DNA from: Cryptolaemus montrouzieri
Lineage: Eukaryota > Arthropoda > Insecta > Coleoptera > Coccinellidae
Assembly: GCA_013387265.2 (NCBI GenBank)
Contig: JABFTP020000124.1
Location: forward strand, 16,149,050-16,213,049
DNA length: 64,000 nucleotides
Direction: 5' to 3'
Both the position numbers and the translations under genes were made by a program. This document shows, piece after piece, positions 1 to 12,100 of the stretch. The first letter of the stretch is position 1; every line of letters begins with the position of its first letter. Below the pieces are notes generated by a model that did not search any database, had not been told where the DNA came from, and worked only from the letters and a program-made list of their open reading frames with translations.

Positions 1-245
1 CACTGTGCTTTCGTTTTAATATAAATGATTCTTTCTCAGGTATAGCTCTGTAAATTGAAAGTTTTTGTGCCAACTGGTCGGAGAACTGAGGATTTGATGT
101 TTCTTGGCTGTAGAAGTCGCTTTTGAAGTTTGTGAAAACATTGTCTAAACAAGACGACAAGATAGCTGTGGACCTAGATGGCTCAGAGAAAATATTTTAG
201 AGCCCGAATGATTTAAACAAATCTATAATTTTCGGTTTCGCCTGC
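1..245 (-). pseudogene. LINE endonuclease-region fragment
   Basis: Read on the minus strand, this piece carries a segment resembling the end of the apurinic-type endonuclease domain of CR1/Jockey-like non-LTR retrotransposons. It has a DLFKSFGL-like stretch, one in-frame stop, then EPSRSTAILSSCLDNVFTNF. The EPSR...T.LDN(I/V)FTN pattern recurs at 27.7 kb and 34.4 kb in this window. It runs off the window edge and no intact ORF remains. The family call is inferred from the motif only. Confidence 0.55.
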
Positions 246-1720
246 GAGGGCATCATTAGATTTAATGAATGTTATTTCTCTTAGAAATAACGGCATAATA
301 TGTGTTTTTCTCTGTTCTGAATTACTGAAGGCATATCTGAGTTACTACAAATATCATTAATGGACATAAAGATAATAAGTATAGAAATATGATATATACT
401 AAACACGTTGTTATGATCATGAAGAAAAAACTGTTACAATTTTAATTGTACCAACCACTAGTAGATTTATAAAACTAACTAAAATTTAATCACAATGGTC
501 AAATTTTAGAAAATTGACCACAAACTAACCTTATTTTTGTCTGCCAGATTCAAGTCAGCATAAATCGTTAAGGTTGATTTCTTTCCTTCCCCACTCGAAC
601 TTGAAGAACCAATAGTGTTGTACTTCATTTTTGTTGACAATGCTCGAGGGTATAATGAAACCTACTTATGCAAATATCCTAGCAATTATGCCAAAAACCG
701 AAATAAAATTTTAGTTCGCGTAACCATAATTTTACACAATGTTTTCAAAAGTTTCACTAACACAATTTCGATGCACAATATTTTGTTTGAATATATAAAG
801 TATTTCACGATGGTTCACTAGGTCAGATATCAACTTAGTTAATTTAATATTTCACTAATAAAAAACACTTTTTTGGTGGCCTTTGTATATCTTATAAGAC
901 GAAAAATTGACTAGTTTCACACAAAACCACGTAAAACAGGAAAGTTGTTTCGTGCATTAGAGAACTGATAGATTGAAACTGAAATACCTTTCCCATCTAA
1001 AGCTACTGCTCGTGAGGTGAACCATGAATACCATGGATCCGTAAACGGTTACGTGTTTCCCCTCCAACTTTACCTGGCCGCATGCTAGCTGTGCAGTATT
1101 GCCAGGTGTACTTTAAGTAACTTTGAAAACTGGTAACGATTTCAACTATTTCGGCGCTAATGAGAAATAATAGAGAGGAGAATTTGTTGTAGTGTGATGT
1201 AGAAAAGAAAAGGCATCAAACTCTCAAAGATTCTTCGCATACCATTCATTTATTGCAAATTTTTAAAGGAAATCATTAGTTAAATCGTGAACAATTTTAA
1301 TACGGGGGCAAACCTACAAATCCATTTTGTGCATCAATAATAAAAACGTGCAAGCATGAAAGCCAAAGTACATGGTGGACGGATTTCTGCAGCTTATGAA
1401 ATATTGAGAATGAAGGAAAATGACCCCTCCTCCCGCGTTCTTTTAGCGAAAGTAATTAATTGTGCGAACTGTCAACCTAGGTTGTTTCGTTTTCGAGTTA
1501 TTTGGAAATTTTGAAATTTTTCGGAATCAGTCGAGTGCCAATATATCGGTTGTTTTTGAAGTTATGTAAAATGGTTTTGATTTTTTCCAGGCACTTTTTA
1601 ACGAATCGAACTACGTGTGGATTTTTTTCATCCAAATGTTTTTGAGTTATAGCGCAAACTTCCGTTTTTTTTTAATATGAACCATAAGTTCAACCATTTC
1701 GTTGAATAGAGTTTTCTTGC
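246..1720. other. No gene recognised
   Basis: AT-rich sequence upstream of the first host gene. A 68-codon ORF at 615-821 has a composition like random AT-rich translation and no recognisable domain. No promoter element, RNA gene or transposon terminus could be identified. Confidence 0.4.
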
Positions 1721-1729
1721 TTTTCAAAA

Positions 1730-2060
1730 ATACAGGGTGCTTCAACGAAAACTGAACAGAGGCTATATCTACCAAGATATTCATTTCTGATGAAAACGCA
1801 AAAACAGATCAATTTTTGTTTCAAGGGGGATATCTTTTTAGGTCCAAAACTTGCCTGAAATATCAACCCCGGGGGTTGCAATCCTTGAACATTTTGAATA
1901 GGGAAGATGGGTCGAGTGATGACTCAAAAGAAAGGTGATATCTTTGTCTACATTGCCTTAAACGAATTTCCATTTTTAATTGAAAACTGTAAAAGATACA
2001 GGGTGAGCAATTGAAAGATAGGGAAGACTATTTCCCTGAGACTATTCAAGTTTCAGTGAG
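1730..2060 (+). repeat. Non-coding dispersed repeat with 'acagggtg' modules
   Basis: Modules of the type 'tacagggtgcttcaacgaaa', 'gatcaatttttgttt...ggggatatctttt', 'caacccc..gggg' and 'ttgaatagggaagatgggtcgagtgat' occur here. They recur in the same order, diverged, at 3560-4110. Nothing in the repeat encodes a protein. Such modules suggest a non-autonomous element or transcribed satellite-like repeat. The class is not determined. Confidence 0.5.
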
Positions 2061-2363
2061 GTAAAATGGAACAGGCTCAGGAAATGTAACAGGAGAAACC
2101 ATACTATCTCGTATATGATTCAATAAACGAGTGAAAAAACCTGAGGAAAAACTCGTTTCCCTGTCGCTTGTCTATTTATGTTGTGTTAGTGTCGTGTGTA
2201 CATAAAGAGTACCAAAGATGTTTCTGCTTAGCCGCTTCATTCTCTCTTGCATTCCATGATTACCAAACGAAGACAAGGGTGAAAGGAAGGGGGTTTGGGA
2301 CAGGAATCTGTAACAATGGAAAAAGAAAACAACTGCCGCGCCCCCTTATGTATTCGCACCAGG

Positions 2364-2720
2364 TCAGTATATGTCATCTATGTATATGTCATTTATAAGA
2401 ATTATGAATAGGATAGAGCCCGAAATAGAGCCCTTAGCACCCCACATTTGATCTCTGATCCCCAATCTGTACAGCTGTGATTTTATTAAGTTGTGGGCGC
2501 TTCCACGGAAACCACAAAATTTCAACTTCTGTAACAGTATCTCATGTGATAAGCTATCGAAAGCTTTTCCCAAATCATAATTATGATGAAGACGCAGTTT
2601 TTCGGCTCTAGTTTATTCCTCTTTTCAAGAAGTCTTCGACGGCGTTTTCCAAACCGGCAGCAAAGTCTTTGTTCGAAAAGAAGTGACCATGATAACTTCT
2701 TGAGGAGGAAAAAATTTAAT
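2364..2720 (-). pseudogene. LINE reverse-transcriptase fragment, frameshifted
   Basis: The minus strand encodes a short RT remnant. An upstream QHGF-like piece and a variable helix in one frame are followed, after a frameshift near 2580, by GKAFDSLSHEILLQKLKFCG, the RT palm motif (normally D.SKAFD). It ends at a GSILFIILINDI-like piece, which corresponds to the GSILGPLLF.IYIND motif. There is no complete domain and no catalytic YADD. It lies just upstream of the first host exon. Confidence 0.6.
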
Positions 2721-3121
2721 CGAGGCCATGTGAATGCCATGTTTTCGTGGTTCTGTAGTTGACAAGTGATTAATTCAGAGGAAAATCGCACATATTCTAA
2801 CGAACAGGAGACCCGAGCTCGTTTGATTGTTAGCAAATTACCATTTAAGGGTTCAGAAGAGGACACTTCCGTGGAAAAAATTCGCTTTCTGAAACTGAAA
2901 ACTTATGGAAAGAATCCAAGTAGCTTCATTTAATATTCAAACAAAAATCGACTTGATTATTAATGACATTTTCCTTAATTCTATGGCGAACACCTGTCTC
3001 AAAATTTTGAAATCTGTCATGGTTGTGTAAAGAACTCAAAATTTTCATAATCATCTCGATGTAGATCACTCTTGTTTGTGTACCTAACATAAAATTTATG
3101 TTTGAATAAAAAAATTCTGAA

Positions 3122-3162
3122 ATGGAGCTGGTCTCAACGCCAAATCCTCATTATATTCCTGG
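3122..3162 (+). CDS. CIMIP2: CIMIP2-like exon 1 (start codon)
   Basis: ATG GAG CTG opens the frame. The 41-nt coding exon ends after two bases of a glycine codon before gtaagaa. It encodes MELVSTPNPHYIPG, the conserved start of the family, and the family match is why this ATG was chosen. A 5' UTR must lie upstream, but no core promoter could be identified. Confidence 0.82.
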
Positions 3163-6100
3163 GTAAGAAATAACATTTTTTCTACATAATGCGGAGAGTA
3201 TCATGTCTTAATTTAGTCATAACGTAACTCTCAGCATAATAATGAGTTGATTGAAATGCATTTTATGAATTTCAATTGAGAACTGTGTGCAACGATGCAT
3301 TGTTTTGAACTACCGTCCTTGAAATCACTAATTTGATTGTGGAAGTATGTATAACTTTCTTAACCGCAAATTGCCGATGTCTGACAAACTCTTCAAAACA
3401 AAGAACGGTAAATTCGAGTTAATATATGGTATTTGAAAATGGAATAAAACAATGACACAGAAGTTTTCACAATTTATTAAATTCGCATTTCATCAGGATG
3501 TGGTTTCTTCAGATACTTACGCATCTTTGCCTGAAGGCAATATTTCAATTCATAATGATATACCGGGTGGGGCAACAAAAACGAAAAAGACTTTATAACT
3601 GGTAAACTATCCGTTTCTGGACAAAAAGCAGAAACAGGTCAATTTTTGTCTGAAGAGGGACATCTTTTAACACACGGTGATTTGATTTTACATCAACCCC
3701 CTAAGCAGGGGTGCACAAAACAAAATTTTTTGAATAGGGAAGATAGGTCGATTGATACCTCATTGGAAACCATATTCGGAAGAAGATACAGGCTGGTTCT
3801 TCAAGAGACGAGTTATTTTCAGTAATTACAAAATCTGTCGTTTTCGAATGAACATTCACCGAAATACTGTTGTATTTTGGGGAAAATATCTTTAAGCAGT
3901 GGTGCTTTCACTACATCCCCTCAGATGAGGGTGTCAACCCCTCAAATCTTCGAATTGATCAGTTAGTTTGAGTAATAACTCATTAGAAAGATTTTAGAAT
4001 TTCTAGAATATTGTAGACAAAATTTTTGCTTTATCTGCATTTTGATGAAAGTACAGGGTGAATTAATATAGAGCAATACAGTACAATTTGATCAAATTTT
4101 TATATAGGAGATAGGGCTATTGATGAGGCTACCTTAGGCGCTAACACATGTATACCTCTGTGGAGATATTGAAACGCAAATCTAATCAAACACAATTAGA
4201 TTATATAGGGCAGCTAACGCAGTATGACTCTTATGAACAAGCACGCCTGGTGCAGATGATCAAATTTCTTTTCATTTTTCCTTAATGCCTTCTTTCAAAT
4301 ACTTGAGGGTTGTAGCGTAGAATTCTGTAGCTATGAGAACGCCCTGATCTCTATAATCCATTTTAACAGGATCTTTTCTGGGTTCCAAAAATATTTGGTT
4401 TCGGACCTACTGTGGCAACTTAAACTTCTTGGTTGTGTCCCTTAATATGGCACTACATGATGTCCCGTTTAAACTCAGGTGCGCAATAATGAATCCCAGT
4501 TTCGCCCCCGGTAACTATTCTATTCAACAAGACATTCTCGTCTTTATTACAGAAGACCAAAAACGCACGAGAACATTCTACGCACTGTTTTCGCTTTTGT
4601 TTGAGTATTCTCGACTCCCATCTTGCGCTGACCTTGGTCATGCCAAGAAGATCGTGGAGAATTTTAAAAATAGTTATATCAGATATACCAACCACTTCTG
4701 CAAGCTCTTTCTTATTGCATGGGTCTTCTTTAAGTTAGTCCCTGCCTTGTTTAAAGTGACTATTTACTTGCATCGCGATATGGAGGCACAAGATCACAAC
4801 TCATGTTCATACAATATTTGGGTGTATCCCGTCCACTGATGAATTTTTCTTTTTTTTTTCAATGAACAGATTTACCTTTCTACCTCCTGGAAAGCTGTTG
4901 TATAACAGAAAGTGGTATATTTTCTTCATCATAACTCTCCCATAAAGTGTGGTGGCTTGAGGTTGAAGTCCACTTGTTCTATCAGAAAGTTGTTCATGAG
5001 TTTCCCTATCTTCACTATTTTCAAAAGAAATTTCCCATCCTTGACCCAGAATACCTTTGGGTAGGTGGTTTATATCGCCAGCTTCTTGGTCTGAAACATC
5101 TCTGTCTTCTTCAGATTCTGCTATATTGGGAGGTTCAATATATATTTTTGTATTACTTTCATAGAAATCATCGCCTCTACGATGTCCACAGAAATGACTT
5201 CTGTGCATATAGTCCTTTTAAGCGAGGCGCCGAGAAAAATTTGCATTAGAAAAAAACTTGGTAAGAAAATGTGAAAATATCATCGAAGTTGTGAACAAGA
5301 AACCATAATGCGTCGGAATTTTTCAATAGAGTTCCAAAAATATTTTTGTTAAATAGTAATTGAATATTACTTACCCGCCAATTCTAGTAGAACATAAACT
5401 GGGATCCATGGTCGTCAATGAATTCAACCCTATCGTATTTCACGTCGTTCCAAAGACATAAATGCTTCTGAGAAAGGTCTAATGAGAAGATGCACGTGTT
5501 GCCGGCTCCCCACCACTCTCTGAACATTTACGACATGCATTTATATTGTGATCCTTTTAAAAGGACTGTATGCACTAATGAGTTAAGCTCTGCCTGAGTT
5601 TGAACATTCAATTTATTTAGGAACACATATTCTACTACCCACATCCATTTACCGTTTAAACTCACTAACGCTTCAGTAGCTGGAGTTTCTAGCTGTAGCT
5701 CATTTCCATAGTTACAATATCTTATGAAATTCATTGCTGTTGAATCCCAAATTACTTGTTTTCGAATAGACATACCATCGAAAATAAGAGTACATGCTTT
5801 ATCTTCCTCTGAAAATTTCCTTAGAGAAGAAAAAACTTCAGTGAAGCAGCCTGGTTGGGTTTTACCCTAACAAGAGTCATCGTAAACGGAGGCCATCTTT
5901 TGCAGTATGGTTTTAACCGACTTGTTCTGCTCGGAAAGGAATTTAGTAATAGTGCAGTTTATCCATACTTCACACTTTATTTCGTCCCGATTAGGTAACT
6001 TGGTCACCGATAGTTCTGAAAGAAATGTCCTGATCATGATGAAACGAAGTGATAATACTAATTAGGAGCTAATTAACTCATATGGGTTCAAAAATTTACC

Positions 6101-9100
6101 TTCATTAACTAACTACCCTCCCATTCCGCGAACTTAAAAATGCACCTTCGTAAATCTGCGATTCTTTGCCTACTGTTGTGACGCCACGAATGTTTAGAAG
6201 ATCCCTGTACAATCGAGAAGGTCGTCCTCCTGACTATATTGAAAATAATCTAATTCCGTTCGTAGGTATACGGGATACTGTCCTCAATATAAATACCGAA
6301 TTGGTGATACTTATGGAACGACCACACATAAAGTACTTCTAGATCCAACTGTCCACCACGCTGAAAAATTAATTTTGTCCGATAGAACAGCCGATGATTT
6401 TCAAGTAAGTTTCAATTCGTTTTTCTTCTAAGATTTATTCGTATAATCTAAGCAAGACTGATGTTTTTTCACTTAACGTAGAGGGTTCATTTTGAAATAA
6501 AATTTGTTATTCGACACTTCGTTGCACGACGAATAAATGAAAGTCACTATACATATCATAAACGAAGAAGGCCATGTTGATTTTATGCTGTAAATATTGT
6601 AAAAAACCGCATTACCCTATCACTTATATTAAAGGAGATATCAACAATGACTCAGAGTTTACTAACCAATTTCAGTTGCCATTTGTTGTTTTCGAGTTAT
6701 TCTGGAATTTTCGATTTTCCTGGATTTGAGCAAATGGATGAAATATGGATTCACTTCTTCGCGCCAGAGTCGAGAAGAATATCTGCTAAGTGAAGAACAA
6801 AGAGCAAAAATCGCCCCAAGCGTCCAAAAACCCAAAAATCATCTAGCAAAGTTATGGCCTCTGTATTCTGGGATATGCATGAAATATTATTCATCGACTA
6901 TCTGAAGAAAGACCAGGCGATCAACGGTGACTATATATAACCTTACTCGATCGATTGAGATTGGAGATTAAGCGCAAACGGCCTCATATGGCGAAGAGAA
7001 AACATTGTTTCATCAAGAGAATGCACTGATCCATAAGTCGGTAAAAACCATGGCAAGAAACAACGATTTACGATTTGAATTATTACCGTACACACCCTAT
7101 TCTACTGATCTGGCATCCAACGATTACTGGCTCCTAGCTGATTTGAAAGAGAAAAGAAGGAAACATTAATTTCAGGGGACTATAATATAGAATTGAAATA
7201 TAATCCTAACAATGTGCTCAGGATGAATCTCTTGCTTATTGCTCATTCATTACAAGAATAACACCCACATCACGAACATGTATAGACAATATTTTCACTA
7301 ACTGTAAGGACGCCTATACTGTAGAAATTCTGCACGCTGCTCTCTCGGATCATGAGGAAATAAAACTCACTTTTCAAAGTACTTATCATAAGTCACCAAC
7401 ACAAAAACTTGTTAGAATTTTCTCCAAAGAAAATAAAAAGGTCTTCACTGAAAAGTTAGCCACACAAGACTGGGCAGAGGTTCACAAGGCTGGGAAAGCT
7501 GAGGTGGATACTCAGTTGAACGATTTCATCAGCGTCTTTATGGGACTGTTCCGTGAAGGTTCACCTCCGAAGCTTGGCCAACTGAAAAGAGTGAGAATTT
7601 CGCAAAAGATCCAGAGATAGCGGAGTGCAAAAACAGGCTGGGTGCTCTACAAGTCATATCAAATTGTCAACCGGAGTTTAAGTCTATTTTTAATGATTGT
7701 AAAAAGGATTATCAAAATTTACTAATAAAAAAACGTGCAGATTTGTATCAGGACAAAATAAGTAGGTCAGACAACAAAATGAAAACACTATGGAGCATCC
7801 ATGATGGAATTCGCCTATGTAAGGGGACCCAAGAAATGTAACAAATCATTACAATGAGTATTTGTCAGAAATAATACCAGAACTGCAGCGATGTCGCTGA
7901 ATTGGTCTGCAATATTCCAAATAACCTTCAGTCAATGATTCTCACTCCAGTAACTGTTTAAGAAATAAAAGAATTAGCTAATACTTTGAAAAATAAGCAC
8001 ACAAGTGGTGACCATGAGGTACCCATAAGTCTGATTAAAGTATGTATCCATGAAGTAGCAGAAGTAATATGCTATATTATGAATAATTCATTTAAGAAAG
8101 ATATTTTTCCAGAAAAACTTAAACTGACATTAATTACACCAATCCATCAAAAAGGAGGCTTAGAGGAGTTTGGGAGTTACAGGACAATCAGTATCCTGCC
8201 GTCATTCTCCAAGTTGTTTGAGCTGGTGATGTGTAGTAGGTTAATACAGTTCATGTCATCTTGCGGTTTGCTTAATGCTAATCAACACGGGTACATAAAG
8301 GGTAGATCTGTTGTCATAGCTGTAATGCAATTTACGGAGAACATTATAAAATCGTTTGGAAATAATGAAATACTTTATGGAATATTTTTAGATTTATCAA
8401 GAGCTTTCGATTGTCTCTACCATCAGTACTTACTTTTGAAACTGGATAGATATGGGGTTAGGTTAGATTAGACACAACTGTCTAAATTGGTTCCAATCTA
8501 ATTAAACAGATAGGAAATAAAGGGTAAAATACTGCAAAACGGCAAGTCAACCAGATCAGAAATAATAAATAACACTCACGGCGTTCCCCAGGGAAGTATC
8601 CTAGGCCCAATATTATTCATTATTTTCATGAATGATATCATTGACGCAATAGACGATGAGACAGATACATGTCAGTTTACCAACTTCGCTGATGACACAA
8701 ACCTACTAGTGTCAGGAACAAATTATCCAGATTTTCTAAAAACAGCAACAATTAATTTAGACAGAGTACAAAATTGGTTCTCTAAAAATATGCTTATTCT
8801 GAAAAAATTCAGGAAAAACTAATATAGTCTTCTTTAGAACAAAACAGCAAAGAGTAGGGACTCCCACATCAGTTAAGTTATAAAACCATGAAATGAAACC
8901 AGAACCCTCAACAAAATTTTTAGGCATGTTTTTGGATGAGCACTTACTGTGGAATCACCATATAGAATATTTAGGAAAAAAATTAAATGCAATTAGCTAT
9001 AGCTCGAGAGAAATAAGCAAATATCTGAATGAAAAATCTCTGAGGATTCTGTATTTTGCCAACTTTGAGAGTGTGATGAAGTACGGATTGATTTTTTATA

Positions 9101-12100
9101 GGTCAAACGCCAAAACAATAGAAATTTTTCGAATTCAAAAAAGGACGATGAGAAATGTTTTCGTGTTGACATTTAAAGAATATAGCAGAGATATCTTTAA
9201 GAAAAACAATATTATGACCATATATGCAGTCTATATTATGAAAGTTTAATACTTCTGTTTAAGAACAAAGCAAAATACACCGAATGCTCGTCTCTTCCAA
9301 TTACGAACGCTAAAACCTGCAATTCCCAAAACATAGATTGGCTGCATCTGAGAAACACCTCACATATGCAGCTATACGTTTCTTCAATGCGTTGCCTAAC
9401 AACCTTAAAAGGTTGGAGACACTGAAATATCGGTTTCAGCAGTGCCCTATCGCCGCTACTATGGTCAGTAGTTGTTGATGGCCTCCTAGAACGACTGAAC
9501 AACGCTGGCTTCAACGCATAAGGTTATGCTGATGATCTAGTTATCATCATTAGGGGAAAGCATGATGGAATCTTATCGAACCTAATGCAAAGAGCCCTCA
9601 ACATTTAAAATGAATGGTGTGCTGAAGAGAGGCTCAGCATCCATCGAGACAAAACCATTCTAATTCCATTCGCAAGACGTAGAAAGTTGAACTCAAAGCC
9701 CCCCTTTCTGAATGGACATACTCTGAAATTTTCAGAACAGGCTAAGTATCTAGGGTTAACCCTAGATCAGAGACTAAACTGGGATTTACACATTGACAAA
9801 ACTCTTTCCAAGCCTACATCGTGCCTATGGGCATGCAGTAGACTCTTCGGAAAGACCTGGGGGCTACAGCCAAAAATAACCTACTGGTAATACACAGCGG
9901 TTCTGAGACCCATTGTCACATATGCATCGTTCGTGTGGTAGACGAAAACATGAGAAATAACTACGCAAAACAAGCTGCAAGAACTGCAGCGGTTAGCGTG
10001 CGTGGGCATAACAGGTGCTATGAGAAGCACCCCGACTACTACCCTGGAAGTAATCCCAAATCTCCCTCCTCTTCATATAAAATTGAAAAAGGAGGCGTTG
10101 ATGGCGGCATTACGGCTCCAAGACACAAAAAATTATTAGCTGACGATAAATAAATGACGTTATCTTACCTAATGTATATTGTTCATTTTGATACATTTTC
10201 ATTAATGTTTTACTCATGTACATTCTCTGAAATATATTTTGGTATTTATTATCGTGGACTTATGCACTATCTCAGCTGTTAGCTGGATATAATTTACCTT
10301 TCCCAGATTCAGCAATCAAAGGGAATGGGCTTGATTACAATATACTTGACATAAATTTCCTAACTATCCTACATGTATTAAGAATTACAGCTTTTTGCAT
10401 TTCTATATAGGTATTCTTATGCAATTCTAATTTCTTAAGGCTATCATGCAAAGTTTTGGGTATGAACCCAGTCGAGGATACAATGACAGGAACAATATCT
10501 ATTTTCTCGAGGTGCCACATCTGCTTGATCTCAATAGCAAGGTCTGTGTATTTGGATTTTTTCTCCTGGAACTTGTTCAGCACGTTGTTATTATTCGGTA
10601 TAGTGACATCCACCAGCATTGCTGTTTTGGCTCTCTTATCATATACCACTATGTCCGGTATATTATTCGTCACCATTCTGTCAGTGATAATAGGCCTATC
10701 ATAGTATAATCTGATAGAGTCATTTTCTAATACGGGCGCTGGTTGATACTTGTAATATGGCTCGAAGGTACTCAGAAGTCCGTACTTGTGTGCAAGTTTC
10801 TGATGGATAATGTTGCACACTTGATTATCCATATGAAGATAGTTGTTCGCATCCGGACGGAAAATGCTGTATAGCCTCCGATCTTATATGGCATTTTCTA
10901 CATCTATCTGTTTGTACTATTCCGTCCTTCATTATAAATTTTTTGTAGTTTTTTGTAGCGATCACTTGGTCTTGGATGGCCATAAGGAATCCCTCTGTTT
11001 CTATGAATAATTCTCCTTTCATCAACCATTTGTTGGAGGCTTCTTTGTCGACGTGTGGTTGATTAATCTCATGGTGATGTCGTCCATGCAATTCCTTTCT
11101 TGACCATTGCTCTTGTTTTTCAGTATCTGATAGGAACGGTAGATTCAGCAGGTCATCTCTGGTAGCAAGGTTCAGTGTTGTATATCCCCTATCAGCCAAC
11201 GATACCACTCTATGGAGGTCAGAAGTGAGAGCTTTTGTTGAGGAGAATTCTCTGAGATTTTTATCTGTTCGGTGTGTAAATTGACAACATCTATTAATCC
11301 GCGTCCTCCTTCTTTCCACTTCAAAGTTGTTCGTATCACAGACGATTTTGGATTATGGTTGTTGTACTTTGTTAGCATCGTTCGGATCTGCCTTTGGATA
11401 TCATCCAGTTCTGTCTTAGTCCATCTGATTATTCCAAATGAGTAAAGCAACACTGGAATGGCGTAGGTGTTAATTGCCTTGACTAGATTCCCCGAGTTCA
11501 ACATTGATTTCAGCACAGTCTTCAGACGCTAACTGTATTCTGAACGAATCTTCTTCTTTGATTGTTTTTGGTCTAGCAATCTGGCTTGTTGGTATCCTAG
11601 ATATTTGTATGTTTCGCCATTTCTCATGCACTGTATAATGTCACCGTTTGGAAGCTGTGTTTCACCATCTATGACTTTCCCTCTTTGAATGTTCAGGGTC
11701 TTACATTTTTCAATCCCGAATTTCATATAAACATCTGCCGAGTACTCACTGACAGTTTTCAGCAAATCATCCAATTGCTTCTGGTTCGAAGCATATAATT
11801 TGATGTCATCCATATACAGCAGGTGGGAGATTGTATGATAATTCCTATCTGTTTTTATCCTAAATCCGTATCCTGTTCTATTGAGCATTGAGGACAATGG
11901 GTTAGCTGAACAGAACCATAGTGGACTCAAAGAGTCTCCTTGAAAAATTCCACGACGTATGGGTATCTCGTCGGTTTTAATTGACTTATTGTTCATGTTG
12001 ACCTGCAGAGACGTGCGCCAATGTGTCATTGTTGTCTTCAAGAATTCTACGAGGGGTGGGTGGATTTTGTATATCTGCAATACTTCAACAAGCCAAGAAT

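Noticed and set aside
615..821. 68-codon plus ORF near the window start
   Set aside because: AT-rich composition with no motif and no neighbouring splice pattern; it looks like chance.
4429..4839. 136-codon plus ORF
   Set aside because: It is antisense to a clear mariner transposase fragment with family motifs on the minus strand.
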